Shown: in pieces, positions 32,496 through 41,001 of the stretch
How the letters are laid out: the number at the start of each line of letters is the position of its first letter
Position numbering within the stretch: position 1 is the stretch's first letter
Notes under the pieces: model-generated
Told to the model about the DNA's origin: nothing
Seen by the model: the letters and a program-made list of their open reading frames with translations, nothing else
Database searches by the model: none
Translations under genes and position numbers: made by a program
NCBI GenBank assembly: GCA_964444865.1
Contig: CAYUJE010000002.1
Location: forward strand, 1 to 64,000
Direction: 5' to 3'
DNA: 64,000 nucleotides
Source: SXOA01 sp964444865
GTDB lineage: Bacteria; Planctomycetota; Planctomycetia; Pirellulales; Pirellulaceae

Positions 32496-35048
32496 GTGAA
32501 TTCTCTACCTGCACCACTCCTGGCCGCCACTCTGTGGGAAAACCTGCTCTGGCTCGCCGGCTATAACGATCTTCGCGAAATGCCGCCGGACGCCAAGGTC
32601 ACGCGCGAGTTTCTCAATCAGCCGACCAGTTGGGGCGTATTCGTCCTGATTGCCGTGGTCGCGGCATTGCTTTATGCGATTTACGCCCTTTACCGCAGGG
32701 AAATGGCAGGCTGCCCGACATGGGTCAAGATGCTGTTGGCCACCTTTCGTTCCGCGGCCATGTTGCTGCTGGTGTTTATTCTCCTCAATCCGGCCCTCAT
32801 TTATTTCCGCTACCGCACCGACCATCCGGCCCTCATTGTGGTTCGTGATGCATCGCTTTCCATGAACACTCATGACAGCTACCAGGATACGGCTGCCGCG
32901 GCGAGCGTGGGAAAGGTCTTGGGAAAGAGTGCCGAGGAGATTCGCAAGCTCAAGCCAACGCGCGTGGAAATCGTCAACGATGCCCTGACCCGCGACAACC
33001 TGAAATTCCTGACCGAACTTGCCGCTCGCGGCAAAGTCCGGGCACTCAACTTCTCCGATCATGTGGACAAAGTTGATGCCCGCGCCGCCAAGGTGGAACT
33101 GGAGAAAGGGAAGAAGGACGACGGGAAGGATAAGACCAAGGAAGTCGACGAACCGGCCATCAAGCCACTGCCAACACTCGTTGCTGACGGACGAGGGACG
33201 GATATTTGGAGTGCGATCCGTGAATCGCTGGCCACCGAGTCTCCCTCTGCCATCGTGATGTTCACCGATGGTCAGCACACCGGCAAGGACGATCCCCGCG
33301 CGGCTGCCCGCGAAGCGCGAGATCGGGGAATTCCGCTGCTGATTGTTGGCGTCGGCGATCCGGCTCGGCCGCGAAACTTGAAGGCGACCGACCTTTATGT
33401 CCGCCAGCAAGTCTGGCAGGACGAGCCCTTTGAAATTGACGCCATGGTGGTCGCCCAAGGGCTCGATGCCCGCGAAGTGCGCGTGGAACTCATCGAGCAG
33501 AAAATCAACGACTCGGACGGCACCGCCGGTTCGGGGACGGTCGTCGCTACGCAGCAGCTCGCGATTCCCGATGCGGGGGGCCGCTTGCGGGTGCAGTTCT
33601 CGCACTCGGTCCGGGAATCCGGCCGCTTCAAATACACCGTCAAGGTCGAGACCGTCGACAATGAACTCGACGAAACCGATAACGAAACACCTGCTGCCGA
33701 GGCCAAGGTCCTCAGCCGTGAGCGGGTGCGAGTTTTGCTCGTCGCCGGTGCGCCGACCTGGGAATTCCGATTGGTGCAAAAGCTTCTGTCCCGCGACAAA
33801 ACAATCACCGTTTCCTGCTGGTTGCAGACGCTGGATGAAGAGCGTGCCCAGGAAGGGACCCGGCAAATCACGCGCCTGCCGATTTCCAAGGAAGAGTTGT
33901 TCTACTACGACGTGGTGATGCTTTTCGACCCGAATCCACAAGAATTTGATGCACCGTGGGTGGAACTGCTCAAGAGCTTTGTCGGTGAACATTCCGGCGG
34001 ATTGCTCTTTATGGCTGGCCCCAAACATTCGGGCCGGATGCTCACGAGCCCACGCACGGCGGAAATGCAAAAGCTGATGCCGGTGAGCTTTGGCGACGTC
34101 GGCGCGCTCGAAGTCGCGGCACTTTTGTCGTCGAATCAGCGGGCCTGGCCGCTGAAAGTGGTCGCCGCCAATGCGGACCATCCCGTGATGCGTTTTTATC
34201 CCGACCGGGCAGAGACGCTACAGCGGTGGGAGACACTTCCCGGAATTTTCTGGAGCTTCCCTTCGCAAGAGCCCAAGCCGACGGCCACGGTGCTGCTCGA
34301 GCATAGCGATCCCACGCTTCGCAGCGTAGAAGGTTCGCGGCCGCTTCTTGTCGCTGGTCGTTACGGCAGCGGACATACGCTTTATCTCGGTTTCAACGGC
34401 ACCTGGCGCTGGAGACGGGCCGGTCGGCAAGCGGAGTTTTTTGACAAATTCTGGATTCAATCCGTTCGCTATCTGGTCGAAGGGCGATCGCTGGAAGGTC
34501 GCCGCCGCGGCTATGTGCAAGCGGACCGGGACCGCTACGAAGTTGGCGAGCGCATCACGGTCACTTCCCGCTTGCAAGATGCTGCGTACAACCCGCTCGT
34601 CGCGCCCAAGGTGGAGGCAACGCTGCAGGTGGGAGCCGAAAACCCGGAGACCGTCGTGTTGATGCCGGTTTCCAACCAACCCGGCACTTTTGAAGCGACC
34701 CTCACCGCCAAAAAGACCGGCCGCCACAGTCTTCGCGTCCGCACCGCCGCTGCCGAGGCGGAAGGGGCCACGATCGAAACTTCGTTCGACGTTGTCCTTC
34801 CCAGCGTGGAAACCAACCAGGTCTGGCTCGACAAGCCTCTGCTGAAGGAACTCGCCGAGACCTCGGGGGGAAAATACTTTGACATCGACCAGCTCGATCA
34901 ACTGGCCGCAGCCGTGCCCGACAAAACGCGGCAGATTGAAGTCCGTGAGAAACCCGACCCGCTGTGGGACGTGCGGGGAATGATGTTCCTTCTGGTCGGC
35001 CTGCTCGGCGTCGAATGGCTGGTCCGCAAACGTTACAAGCTCCTTTAA
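32496..35048 (+). CDS. Membrane-anchored vWA and glutamine-amidotransferase-like protein
   Basis: An 850-residue protein from a GTG at 32496; an earlier start is excluded by the preceding gene. Two membrane helices open it (FVLIAVVAALLYAIYALY and FRSAAMLLLVFILLNPALI), then a vWA-like domain with VVRDASLSMN (DxSxS) and AIVMFTDGQHTGKDDPRAAA. An Ig-like domain precedes a class-I glutamine-amidotransferase-like fold (VRVLLVAGAPTWEFRLVQKL and SGGLLFMAGPKHSGRML) that lacks a nucleophilic Cys-His pair that I can see. It ends with another Ig-like part and a final helix (MMFLLVGLLGVEWLVRKRYK). The layout matches the vWA membrane proteins usual in MoxR clusters. Confidence 0.8.
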   Translation: MNSLPAPLLAATLWENLLWLAGYNDLREMPPDAKVTREFLNQPTSWGVFVLIAVVAALLYAIYALYRREMAGCPTWVKMLLATFRSAAMLLLVFILLNPALIYFRYRTDHPALIVVRDASLSMNTHDSYQDTAAAASVGKVLGKSAEEIRKLKPTRVEIVNDALTRDNLKFLTELAARGKVRALNFSDHVDKVDARAAKVELEKGKKDDGKDKTKEVDEPAIKPLPTLVADGRGTDIWSAIRESLATESPSAIVMFTDGQHTGKDDPRAAAREARDRGIPLLIVGVGDPARPRNLKATDLYVRQQVWQDEPFEIDAMVVAQGLDAREVRVELIEQKINDSDGTAGSGTVVATQQLAIPDAGGRLRVQFSHSVRESGRFKYTVKVETVDNELDETDNETPAAEAKVLSRERVRVLLVAGAPTWEFRLVQKLLSRDKTITVSCWLQTLDEERAQEGTRQITRLPISKEELFYYDVVMLFDPNPQEFDAPWVELLKSFVGEHSGGLLFMAGPKHSGRMLTSPRTAEMQKLMPVSFGDVGALEVAALLSSNQRAWPLKVVAANADHPVMRFYPDRAETLQRWETLPGIFWSFPSQEPKPTATVLLEHSDPTLRSVEGSRPLLVAGRYGSGHTLYLGFNGTWRWRRAGRQAEFFDKFWIQSVRYLVEGRSLEGRRRGYVQADRDRYEVGERITVTSRLQDAAYNPLVAPKVEATLQVGAENPETVVLMPVSNQPGTFEATLTAKKTGRHSLRVRTAAAEAEGATIETSFDVVLPSVETNQVWLDKPLLKELAETSGGKYFDIDQLDQLAAAVPDKTRQIEVREKPDPLWDVRGMMFLLVGLLGVEWLVRKRYKLL

Positions 35049-35059
35049 TTCAGAAATAT

Positions 35060-35078
35060 CCGCTCACGGAGTGAGCGG
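35060..35078. repeat. CCGCTCAC-GGA-GTGAGCGG palindrome
   Basis: A perfect 8-bp stem with a 3-base loop between two genes of the cluster, ending 12 bases before the next ATG. Relatives lie at 21583-21597 and 60736-60754. Because it sits where a ribosome site would be expected, it could influence translation of the downstream gene. Confidence 0.75.
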
Positions 35079-35090
35079 ACTCCAAAAGAC

Positions 35091-37364
35091 ATGTCCGATA
35101 TTGCTGCAAGTTCCCTGGGTAAAGAAACCGCTCCGGTCATCACAAGACTGTCGCAGCTTCGTTCTCAGATGACCCGTTGGTTTCTGGTGGACGGCCTCTC
35201 GCGCGTCCTCTGGCTGCTCATCGGCTTGTGCCTGCTGGATCTGGCGATCGACTGGTTCTTTCGCATGGATAAACCGCAGCGCGTGGTGATGATGGCCCTG
35301 ATTGGGGCTGCGCTCGTGTGGCTGATCTGGCGGCGTTTGGTTCGCCCGCTCTCCGTCCACGTCAGTGACGATGCCTTATGCTTGCAAGTGGAAAAGGGAA
35401 ACAAGCAGTTGTCGGAAGGGTTGATTAGCGCTCTGCAATTCGCCCGCATGCCCGATGTGGCTGCACGGGGAATGTCTCCCGTCCTCGTTCGGCAGACCGT
35501 CATCTACGGCACGCAGGCGGCACGCAATGTGGACTTTGGCGGAGTGCTGGATGCCAAGGAGTTTCGCCTGAATCTGCTGCTGCTGGTGATTGCCCTGGCC
35601 ACCCTTGTCGGCTGTGGAATTGGCGTCGTCAAAAATGACAATCTCGGCATTTGGTTCAATCGCAATGTGATGTTGGGCGAAATGCTCTGGCCGCAAAAAA
35701 CCTATCTCGTCGTCAAACGGGTGGAGAATGGCCGTGTGAAATTTCCCCGCGGCGAGGATTGGACACAGGTTGTGGAAGTTCGCGAGGACAGCGAAGTAGT
35801 TCCCGAGATGGTCTATATCGATTTCCGCCAGTCGCGCGGAAAAAGCGTGCAGTCGATGAAGAAGACCGCGGAGCGGCAGTTTGAGACGATTTTCACGAAC
35901 GTGATTGAAGAGTTTGAATTTCGGGCTCGCGGCGGAGACGCGGTTTCCCCTTGGATCCAAGTCGAACTTGTGGAAACGCCCGCGGTGGAGGAACTGCATC
36001 TCCAGGTGACGCCCCCCAAATACACGGGCGAAAAGGTCTTGGATTTGCCGCCGGGCAAAGGTCCCTATTTTGTTCTCAAAGGAAGTTCGCTCAAGCTGAC
36101 CGGCAAGGCCAACAAGCCGCTGGCGGAAGCGAACCTGATTATTGAGGGGAAAAAACATCCGCTGGATTTGGCTCAAACAACCGAGTTTTCCGGCCAGATC
36201 ACCCCCAAAGAATTGCTCGCGGGACAGTATGTCATTGATCTGCACGATACCGAGAAGCTCACCTCTCGCCGTCCGACGGCGTTCGGGCTCCGCCTGCGGG
36301 CAGACCGTGAGCCCCGGGTCCGTTCGCGGCTGATCGGCGTGAGCGGGATGGTGGTGCCGCGGGTACGGATTCCGATCAATACCCGCATCACCGACGACTA
36401 CGGCGTTACCTCCGTGGAAGTGAAATACCTGTGGCGGGACGACGTGGCCCAAACCACCAACGAAGGAAAGCTGCCACTGCCAGCTGCGACGGAGTTCTTA
36501 AAAAAGACCGAATTGGGCTTCGACGACGTGCTAGATCTGGAGCCGCTGAAAATTCCCACTGGCACATCCCTCAATTTCCACGTTGCCGCTCTGGATAACG
36601 ACGATGTCTCCGGGCCGAATTTGGGGAAGTCGTCCGATTTCCTGCTTCGGGTCGTTACGGAAGAAGAACTGAGGACTGACCTTTTGCGCCGCGAGAAAGA
36701 GCAGCGGCAGGAATTCGAACGGCTGCTCAAGAATGAAGAAGACTTGTTGACGGACTGCAAGGCGCTGCAAGCAGGTGTTACCTCGGCGGCCAGCCTTTCC
36801 CAGGAACAAAAGGACCAGCTGATGCAGTTTCAGCGGCGGCAGAAAGTGATTGGCTCCAACGTCGCCGCGATTGCCGAACGGCTCAACGGCATCGTGATCG
36901 AAGTCCTGAACAACCGAATTGAAGACCCGGCCGGCAAATTGGAAAAGCGCCTCAAGGAGGACATCATTCGCCCCATGGGCGAGATCGCGGACCTGGGCGT
37001 CCCCAGTGCCGTCGCCGAACTCGACAAGGCCCGCCGACTTTCCTTGGAGGTCGCTCCCCGTGGTGAAGCCCTGCAAGCCGCGGTCACGCGGCAGCAGGAA
37101 ATTGTGGACCAGATGCAAGAAATCCTGCGGCACCTGGTGAAGTCGGAAGGCTACCAGGAAGCCGTCAATCTGCTCTACGAGATCCAGAAATCCCAGCAGG
37201 ACGTCCTTGATAAGACAGTCAAAGAGAAACAGGAACGCATCAAGGGAATCATCGAAGGGGGAACGCCCTCCGAGAAAAAGCCCGAGGAAACCAAGCCGGA
37301 AGAAAAGCCAGGGGCCAAACCAGACGAGAATAAGCCGACCGAGGAAAAGCCAGCCACCAAATAG
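35091..37364 (+). CDS. Large membrane-anchored protein with coiled coil (DUF4175-like)
   Basis: A 757-residue protein. Two adjacent helices near the N-terminus (VLWLLIGLCLLDLAIDWFF, VVMMALIGAALVWLIWRRLV) and one near residue 165 (LLLLVIALATLVGCGIGVV) anchor it. Beta-rich extracytoplasmic domains follow, with TPPKYTGEKVLDLPPGKGPY and RITDDYGVTSVEVKY resembling Ig-like segments of DUF4175-type proteins. From about residue 520 it is a long charged coiled coil (EKEQRQEFERLLKNEEDLLT onward) and ends in a Lys/Glu/Pro tail. This type is common in planctomycete MoxR clusters. Function unknown. Confidence 0.7.
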   Translation: MSDIAASSLGKETAPVITRLSQLRSQMTRWFLVDGLSRVLWLLIGLCLLDLAIDWFFRMDKPQRVVMMALIGAALVWLIWRRLVRPLSVHVSDDALCLQVEKGNKQLSEGLISALQFARMPDVAARGMSPVLVRQTVIYGTQAARNVDFGGVLDAKEFRLNLLLLVIALATLVGCGIGVVKNDNLGIWFNRNVMLGEMLWPQKTYLVVKRVENGRVKFPRGEDWTQVVEVREDSEVVPEMVYIDFRQSRGKSVQSMKKTAERQFETIFTNVIEEFEFRARGGDAVSPWIQVELVETPAVEELHLQVTPPKYTGEKVLDLPPGKGPYFVLKGSSLKLTGKANKPLAEANLIIEGKKHPLDLAQTTEFSGQITPKELLAGQYVIDLHDTEKLTSRRPTAFGLRLRADREPRVRSRLIGVSGMVVPRVRIPINTRITDDYGVTSVEVKYLWRDDVAQTTNEGKLPLPAATEFLKKTELGFDDVLDLEPLKIPTGTSLNFHVAALDNDDVSGPNLGKSSDFLLRVVTEEELRTDLLRREKEQRQEFERLLKNEEDLLTDCKALQAGVTSAASLSQEQKDQLMQFQRRQKVIGSNVAAIAERLNGIVIEVLNNRIEDPAGKLEKRLKEDIIRPMGEIADLGVPSAVAELDKARRLSLEVAPRGEALQAAVTRQQEIVDQMQEILRHLVKSEGYQEAVNLLYEIQKSQQDVLDKTVKEKQERIKGIIEGGTPSEKKPEETKPEEKPGAKPDENKPTEEKPATK

Positions 37365-37529
37365 GATTCCCGCCGCTCAAAAACCGCCCGAATACGCCCA
37401 ATTTACAATAATTCCCTTTACGTCAGGCCGTCTGTCCCGTCATATTGTTATTGGAACCAAATACCCGCCTTCGGGTACTAATGATTGTTAGCCTTGCTGG
37501 AACCCGTTTGCCTCCTTGGAGGGCATTTC

Positions 37530-39698
37530 ATGCTCCGCCGTTTCGCACTTGCTGTTTTGCTTCTGCTCCCCCTCTCTGCGTTGGGGCAGGAAGCGCCTGT
37601 TCCCAGTTCCGGTGGCAAGACTCCGCTGGGGGTCCGCCAACAGCGCGTGGAGCAAATGACCGAGGAACTCGAACGCCGCTTCGGTTCCCTCATCCAGACC
37701 TTGCAGCAGGCCGAACCAGAGCGGGCGGATCGGCTGAAGAAGACGCTCGACGAGGCCAAAAAACTGCAGCTCAAGGATCGGATGGCTTTGATTACCAAAT
37801 CGCTGGATTCGGCGAATTTGGAAACCGCCACCGATAAGCAGAAAGACGTCCTCTCGGACATTCGCAAATTGCTGGCCTTGCTCCTCGACGAAAAGAGCGA
37901 CAAAGACAAAGACCGCGAAGAGTTCGAACGGCTGCAAGAATGGAAGAAGAATATCGAGAAGATTATTCAGGAAGAAAAGGGCGAAAAGCGAGAAGCCGAC
38001 AAGCTGGCTTCTAAAGACAAGACTCTCGCCGGTCTGGAAGCCAAAATCAAAGCCATCAATGAACTGATCGAGAAGCAGCAGAAAGTCATCGCCGACACGC
38101 AGGCTGCTCGTGAGGAGGGAATTCAATCGCTTGGAAAAATTGCCCCCAAACAGGAACAGATACGCAACGAGACCAAAAAGGTTGCCGACCAAATTGCCAA
38201 GGAAGCCGGCGATGCCCCCCCTGCCGAATCCAAGCCGGGTGAAGGGGACAAGCCGTCAGAAGGAAGCAAGCCCGCCGAAGGCTCCAAGCCGAGCGAAGGT
38301 GGCAAGCCCTCCGAAGGAGCAAAGCCCAAAGAAGGAAGCAAGCCCAGCGAGGGTGGCAAGCCGAGCGAAGGCGGAAAACCCAAAGAAGGAAGCAAGCCCG
38401 CTGAAGGCGGCAAACCTTCGGAAGGTGGCAAGCCCAGCGAGGGTGGAAAACCGTCGGAAGGTGGAAAGCCGTCTGAGGGAGGCAAGCCGTCCGAAGGTGG
38501 AAAGCCCAGTGAAGGTGGCAAACCGAGTGAAGGTTCGCCCCCCTCTCCCAGCACAGAACGCCCGCCGGAAGCCGGTGAGAAGCCGCTCCGTCAGGCGACC
38601 GAGAATCAGAAGCAGGCTGCCGCCAACCTTCAGCAAGGCAAGGGGAAGGCCGCACAGCAGGACGAACAGACGGCGCTCGAAAATCTCAAACGCGCTCTGG
38701 GTGAACTGAAGAAAGAGCAGCAGCGGATCGCCAGCTTGCCGCCGGAAGCCTTCGATAAGATGGCCAAGAAGCAAGAAGAGATTGCCCAGAAGGCCGGTGA
38801 GATTCAGGACAAAATGAAAGAGAGTGAGAAGGGAAGCCCTTCGGGTGGACAGCCCGGCGGCAAGGACGGTGGGAAGCCCGGCAGTGGCAAGCCCCAGCCC
38901 GGACAGAAGCAAGTCCAGCAGGCCCAAAAGCAAATGCAGCAGGCCGGCGACGACCTGAAGAAGCAAGATCCCGAAGGGGCCTCGCGCCAGGAGCAAAAGG
39001 CGATCAAGGAACTTGAGGACGCCCTTAAGGAAATCGAAGAGCGTTTGGCTCAACTCCGTGAAGAGACGCAGTTGGAAAAGCTGGCTCGTCTGGAAGCCCG
39101 CTTCCGCGAGATGCTCACCCGCCAGCAGAAGACGACAGGGGACACTGCCGAACTAGAGAAGCGAAAAGTCGAAAACCAAAAAATCGACCGCTTGGCTCAT
39201 AACCCGCTCGTCAAAGAAGAGAACTCCTTGGCGGACGCCGCCCAGCAGTCGCTCGACATAATCCTGGACGATGGCACCAGCGTCGTCTTCCCGGACGTGA
39301 TTGAACAGCTGCGCGACGACCTTTATTCAGTCGCCAAGCTCATCGAAGCCAAGAAGACCGATGCCTACACCCACACCATGCAGAAGGAAATCGAAACCAC
39401 GCTGGAAGAGTTGATCGAAGCTCTGCAGCAGGCTCAAAAGCAGAAAGAAGGTGGTGGTGGTGGCGGCGGCGGCGGTGGAGGAGGTGGCGAGCCTCCCCTG
39501 CTCCCCAACTCGGCGGAACTGAAACTTCTTCGCGCTGCCCAGTTGCGAGTAAATCGCCGGACCCAGTCCTTTGACACCAATCGGCCCAAAGAAGGTCTCG
39601 ACGACGTGTTAAAGGGTGAAATTCAGAGCATTGCCAAGCGACAGGCCGAAATCCAGGAAATGACGATCAAAATCCTGGAGCGGGCAGAATCCCCTTAA
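37530..39698 (+). CDS. Secreted coiled-coil protein with KPSEGG tandem repeat
   Basis: A 722-residue exported protein; GGAGG lies seven bases before the ATG at 37530, and MLRRFALAVLLLLPLSALGQ is the signal peptide. Residues 30-225 and 350-610 are strongly charged coiled coil. Between them, residues 235-336 are 17 hexapeptides of the type KP[SAK]EG[GSA]. A second low-complexity part (GGQPGGKDGGKPGSGKPQPG) splits the second coiled coil, and a run of Gly (about residues 640-655) precedes a short helical C-terminal domain. It is probably a filamentous envelope protein. It follows the coiled-coil membrane protein and may interact with it. Confidence 0.75.
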   Translation: MLRRFALAVLLLLPLSALGQEAPVPSSGGKTPLGVRQQRVEQMTEELERRFGSLIQTLQQAEPERADRLKKTLDEAKKLQLKDRMALITKSLDSANLETATDKQKDVLSDIRKLLALLLDEKSDKDKDREEFERLQEWKKNIEKIIQEEKGEKREADKLASKDKTLAGLEAKIKAINELIEKQQKVIADTQAAREEGIQSLGKIAPKQEQIRNETKKVADQIAKEAGDAPPAESKPGEGDKPSEGSKPAEGSKPSEGGKPSEGAKPKEGSKPSEGGKPSEGGKPKEGSKPAEGGKPSEGGKPSEGGKPSEGGKPSEGGKPSEGGKPSEGGKPSEGSPPSPSTERPPEAGEKPLRQATENQKQAAANLQQGKGKAAQQDEQTALENLKRALGELKKEQQRIASLPPEAFDKMAKKQEEIAQKAGEIQDKMKESEKGSPSGGQPGGKDGGKPGSGKPQPGQKQVQQAQKQMQQAGDDLKKQDPEGASRQEQKAIKELEDALKEIEERLAQLREETQLEKLARLEARFREMLTRQQKTTGDTAELEKRKVENQKIDRLAHNPLVKEENSLADAAQQSLDIILDDGTSVVFPDVIEQLRDDLYSVAKLIEAKKTDAYTHTMQKEIETTLEELIEALQQAQKQKEGGGGGGGGGGGGGEPPLLPNSAELKLLRAAQLRVNRRTQSFDTNRPKEGLDDVLKGEIQSIAKRQAEIQEMTIKILERAESP
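38232..38537 (+). repeat. 17 x 18-bp in-frame tandem repeat (KPSEGG)
   Basis: Seventeen consecutive 18-base units, each encoding a KP-x-EG-x hexapeptide. The first ten vary (KPGEGD, KPAEGS, KPKEGS), the last seven are almost all KPSEGG. Third-position bases differ between units (TCG, AGC, TCC for Ser), so the repeat is kept at protein level rather than being a fresh slippage product. Confidence 0.9.
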
Positions 39699-39740
39699 AT
39701 CCGTGGTGCAGGTTGCCTGCCCCCCAGAATGAAGTCAGTA

Positions 39741-39766
39741 TTGGGCAGGTTAGAAGCCCGCCCCAC
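39741..39766. repeat. GGCAGGTTAGAAGCCCGCCC element
   Basis: A short element with a GGGC/GCCC stem, found between the coiled-coil gene and the TPR gene. It shares the pattern GG[CT]TGGAAGCC(CT)-[AG][CT]CCCAC with copies at 13804-13825 and 63640-63660. Confidence 0.55.
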
Positions 39767-39856
39767 GATGAAATCACTTGCTTTACCCCGCCCAGTGCGG
39801 GATACTTTTAATATCCTCTCAGCCTGTTTCCCAGCTCCCTTTAAGGAACGCCCGCG

Positions 39857-40939
39857 ATGGTTCGAAGATTCTCGTTCGCAGCGTTTGTCCTGGCAATTTC
39901 GCTTCCCATTTTCGCCGACGACCCCAAGCCGGTCTCCCCTGCGGAAAAGCCGATTGCCACCGACAAGGTTTTGGACAGCTTTCTCGCCGCCATCAAGGAA
40001 AACAAGGATTTTAGCGCCGAACAGCTTCAAAAGGCGACCGAGATTTTCTCAGCCCTTCGTGCAGAAGCCGACGGCAAGTCGATTGCCGTCACGGAAGCTC
40101 TCCGTGAACTCTATCCGGATTTCAAGGACGCCCTGACGACGCTGGGCGAAGAGAATCTTGAGGAAGCGGTCACCAAACTCGGCAAGTTGCGGGATGCGAA
40201 GGACCCCTACCTGGCGGCGGACGCGGCTTATTTTCTCGCCAGGGCCTATATGCTCGACGAGCGATATGAAGACGCACTGCCGCTGCTGGAGGATGCGACT
40301 GGAAAGAACGCCGACAAGACCGTACGCGGGGGTGAATCGCTGTTCTTGCGGGGAGTGGCCTATGGCCAACTCATTCAGCGCAAGGAAGCCATGGAATGCC
40401 TCAAGAAATTCCTGGATATTTATCCCGAAGCGCCGGAGCGGATGCGGGTCGGTGCGTTCCGCCAGTTAGAAGCTCTCAAGCTGTATGAGGATGGCACGTT
40501 GACCGACGTGCAGTTCCGCATGGAATTCAGCCGTCGCAAGCTTTCACTCGAAGACGCGGGCCAGACGACCCGCGAGCAGCAGAAAAAAATCATCGATATC
40601 CTCGCCAAGCTCATCAAGGAAGCGGAAGACAAAGAATCCAGTTCCAAGGGTAGCGGCAAGCCCAAGCCGGGGCAAAAACCGGGCAAGGGGAGCGAAGGCG
40701 AAAGCCAGGCTAAGGGAGAAGGGCAAGGCCAAGAGGGAACTTCCGGCGGCGGCAGCAAGGGGACGGATAGCGACACGGTAAAGCGCTTGCATCGAGGCGG
40801 CCCAACCAGCCCCTGGAGCCAACTCCGCGACCGTGAGCGGGACCCGGTGTTCAACGCCATCAAGGACAAATACCCCGCTCGTTACCAACAGCTTATTGAG
40901 CAGTACTATAAGAGCTTCAGCGACGAGAGCGACGGGTAA
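39857..40939 (+). CDS. Secreted tetratricopeptide protein
   Basis: A 360-residue protein with AAGGAA upstream of the ATG and a signal peptide (MVRRFSFAAFVLAISLPIFA). Residues 100-210 contain TPR-like helix pairs (PYLAADAAYFLARAYMLDER, YEDALPLLEDATGK, SLFLRGVAYGQLIQRKEAME, CLKKFLDIYPEAPERM). A Lys/Gly/Ser-rich linker (about residues 260-305) leads to a conserved-looking C-terminal helix region (SPWSQLRDRERDPVFNAIKD) that may dock onto a partner. It continues the MoxR-cluster strand after the coiled-coil genes, so a role in the same envelope assembly is plausible but unproven. Confidence 0.72.
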   Translation: MVRRFSFAAFVLAISLPIFADDPKPVSPAEKPIATDKVLDSFLAAIKENKDFSAEQLQKATEIFSALRAEADGKSIAVTEALRELYPDFKDALTTLGEENLEEAVTKLGKLRDAKDPYLAADAAYFLARAYMLDERYEDALPLLEDATGKNADKTVRGGESLFLRGVAYGQLIQRKEAMECLKKFLDIYPEAPERMRVGAFRQLEALKLYEDGTLTDVQFRMEFSRRKLSLEDAGQTTREQQKKIIDILAKLIKEAEDKESSSKGSGKPKPGQKPGKGSEGESQAKGEGQGQEGTSGGGSKGTDSDTVKRLHRGGPTSPWSQLRDRERDPVFNAIKDKYPARYQQLIEQYYKSFSDESDG

Positions 40940-40989
40940 TTCCCAGCCGATTGTCCGACGAAATCCTGCCGCACTAAATTCGGCTGGTG

Positions 40990-40995
40990 TATGAT
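40990..40995 (+). promoter_or_regulatory. TATGAT -10-like hexamer 6 bases before a start codon
   Basis: TGTATGAT (extended -10 form) ends six bases upstream of the ATG at 41002 in a short intergenic gap. No -35 is seen at the usual spacing. As at 1762, this position would give a leaderless message. Confidence 0.35.
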
Positions 40996-41001
40996 AGAGG
41001 C

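Noticed and set aside
32505..34181. A 558-codon open frame on the minus strand
   Set aside because: It is antisense to the vWA membrane protein, whose helices and DxSxS site are plain, and shows no motif or ribosome site.
38232..38537. CRISPR-like periodicity
   Set aside because: The 18-base units are contiguous without spacers and encode a regular hexapeptide in frame, so it is a protein repeat.
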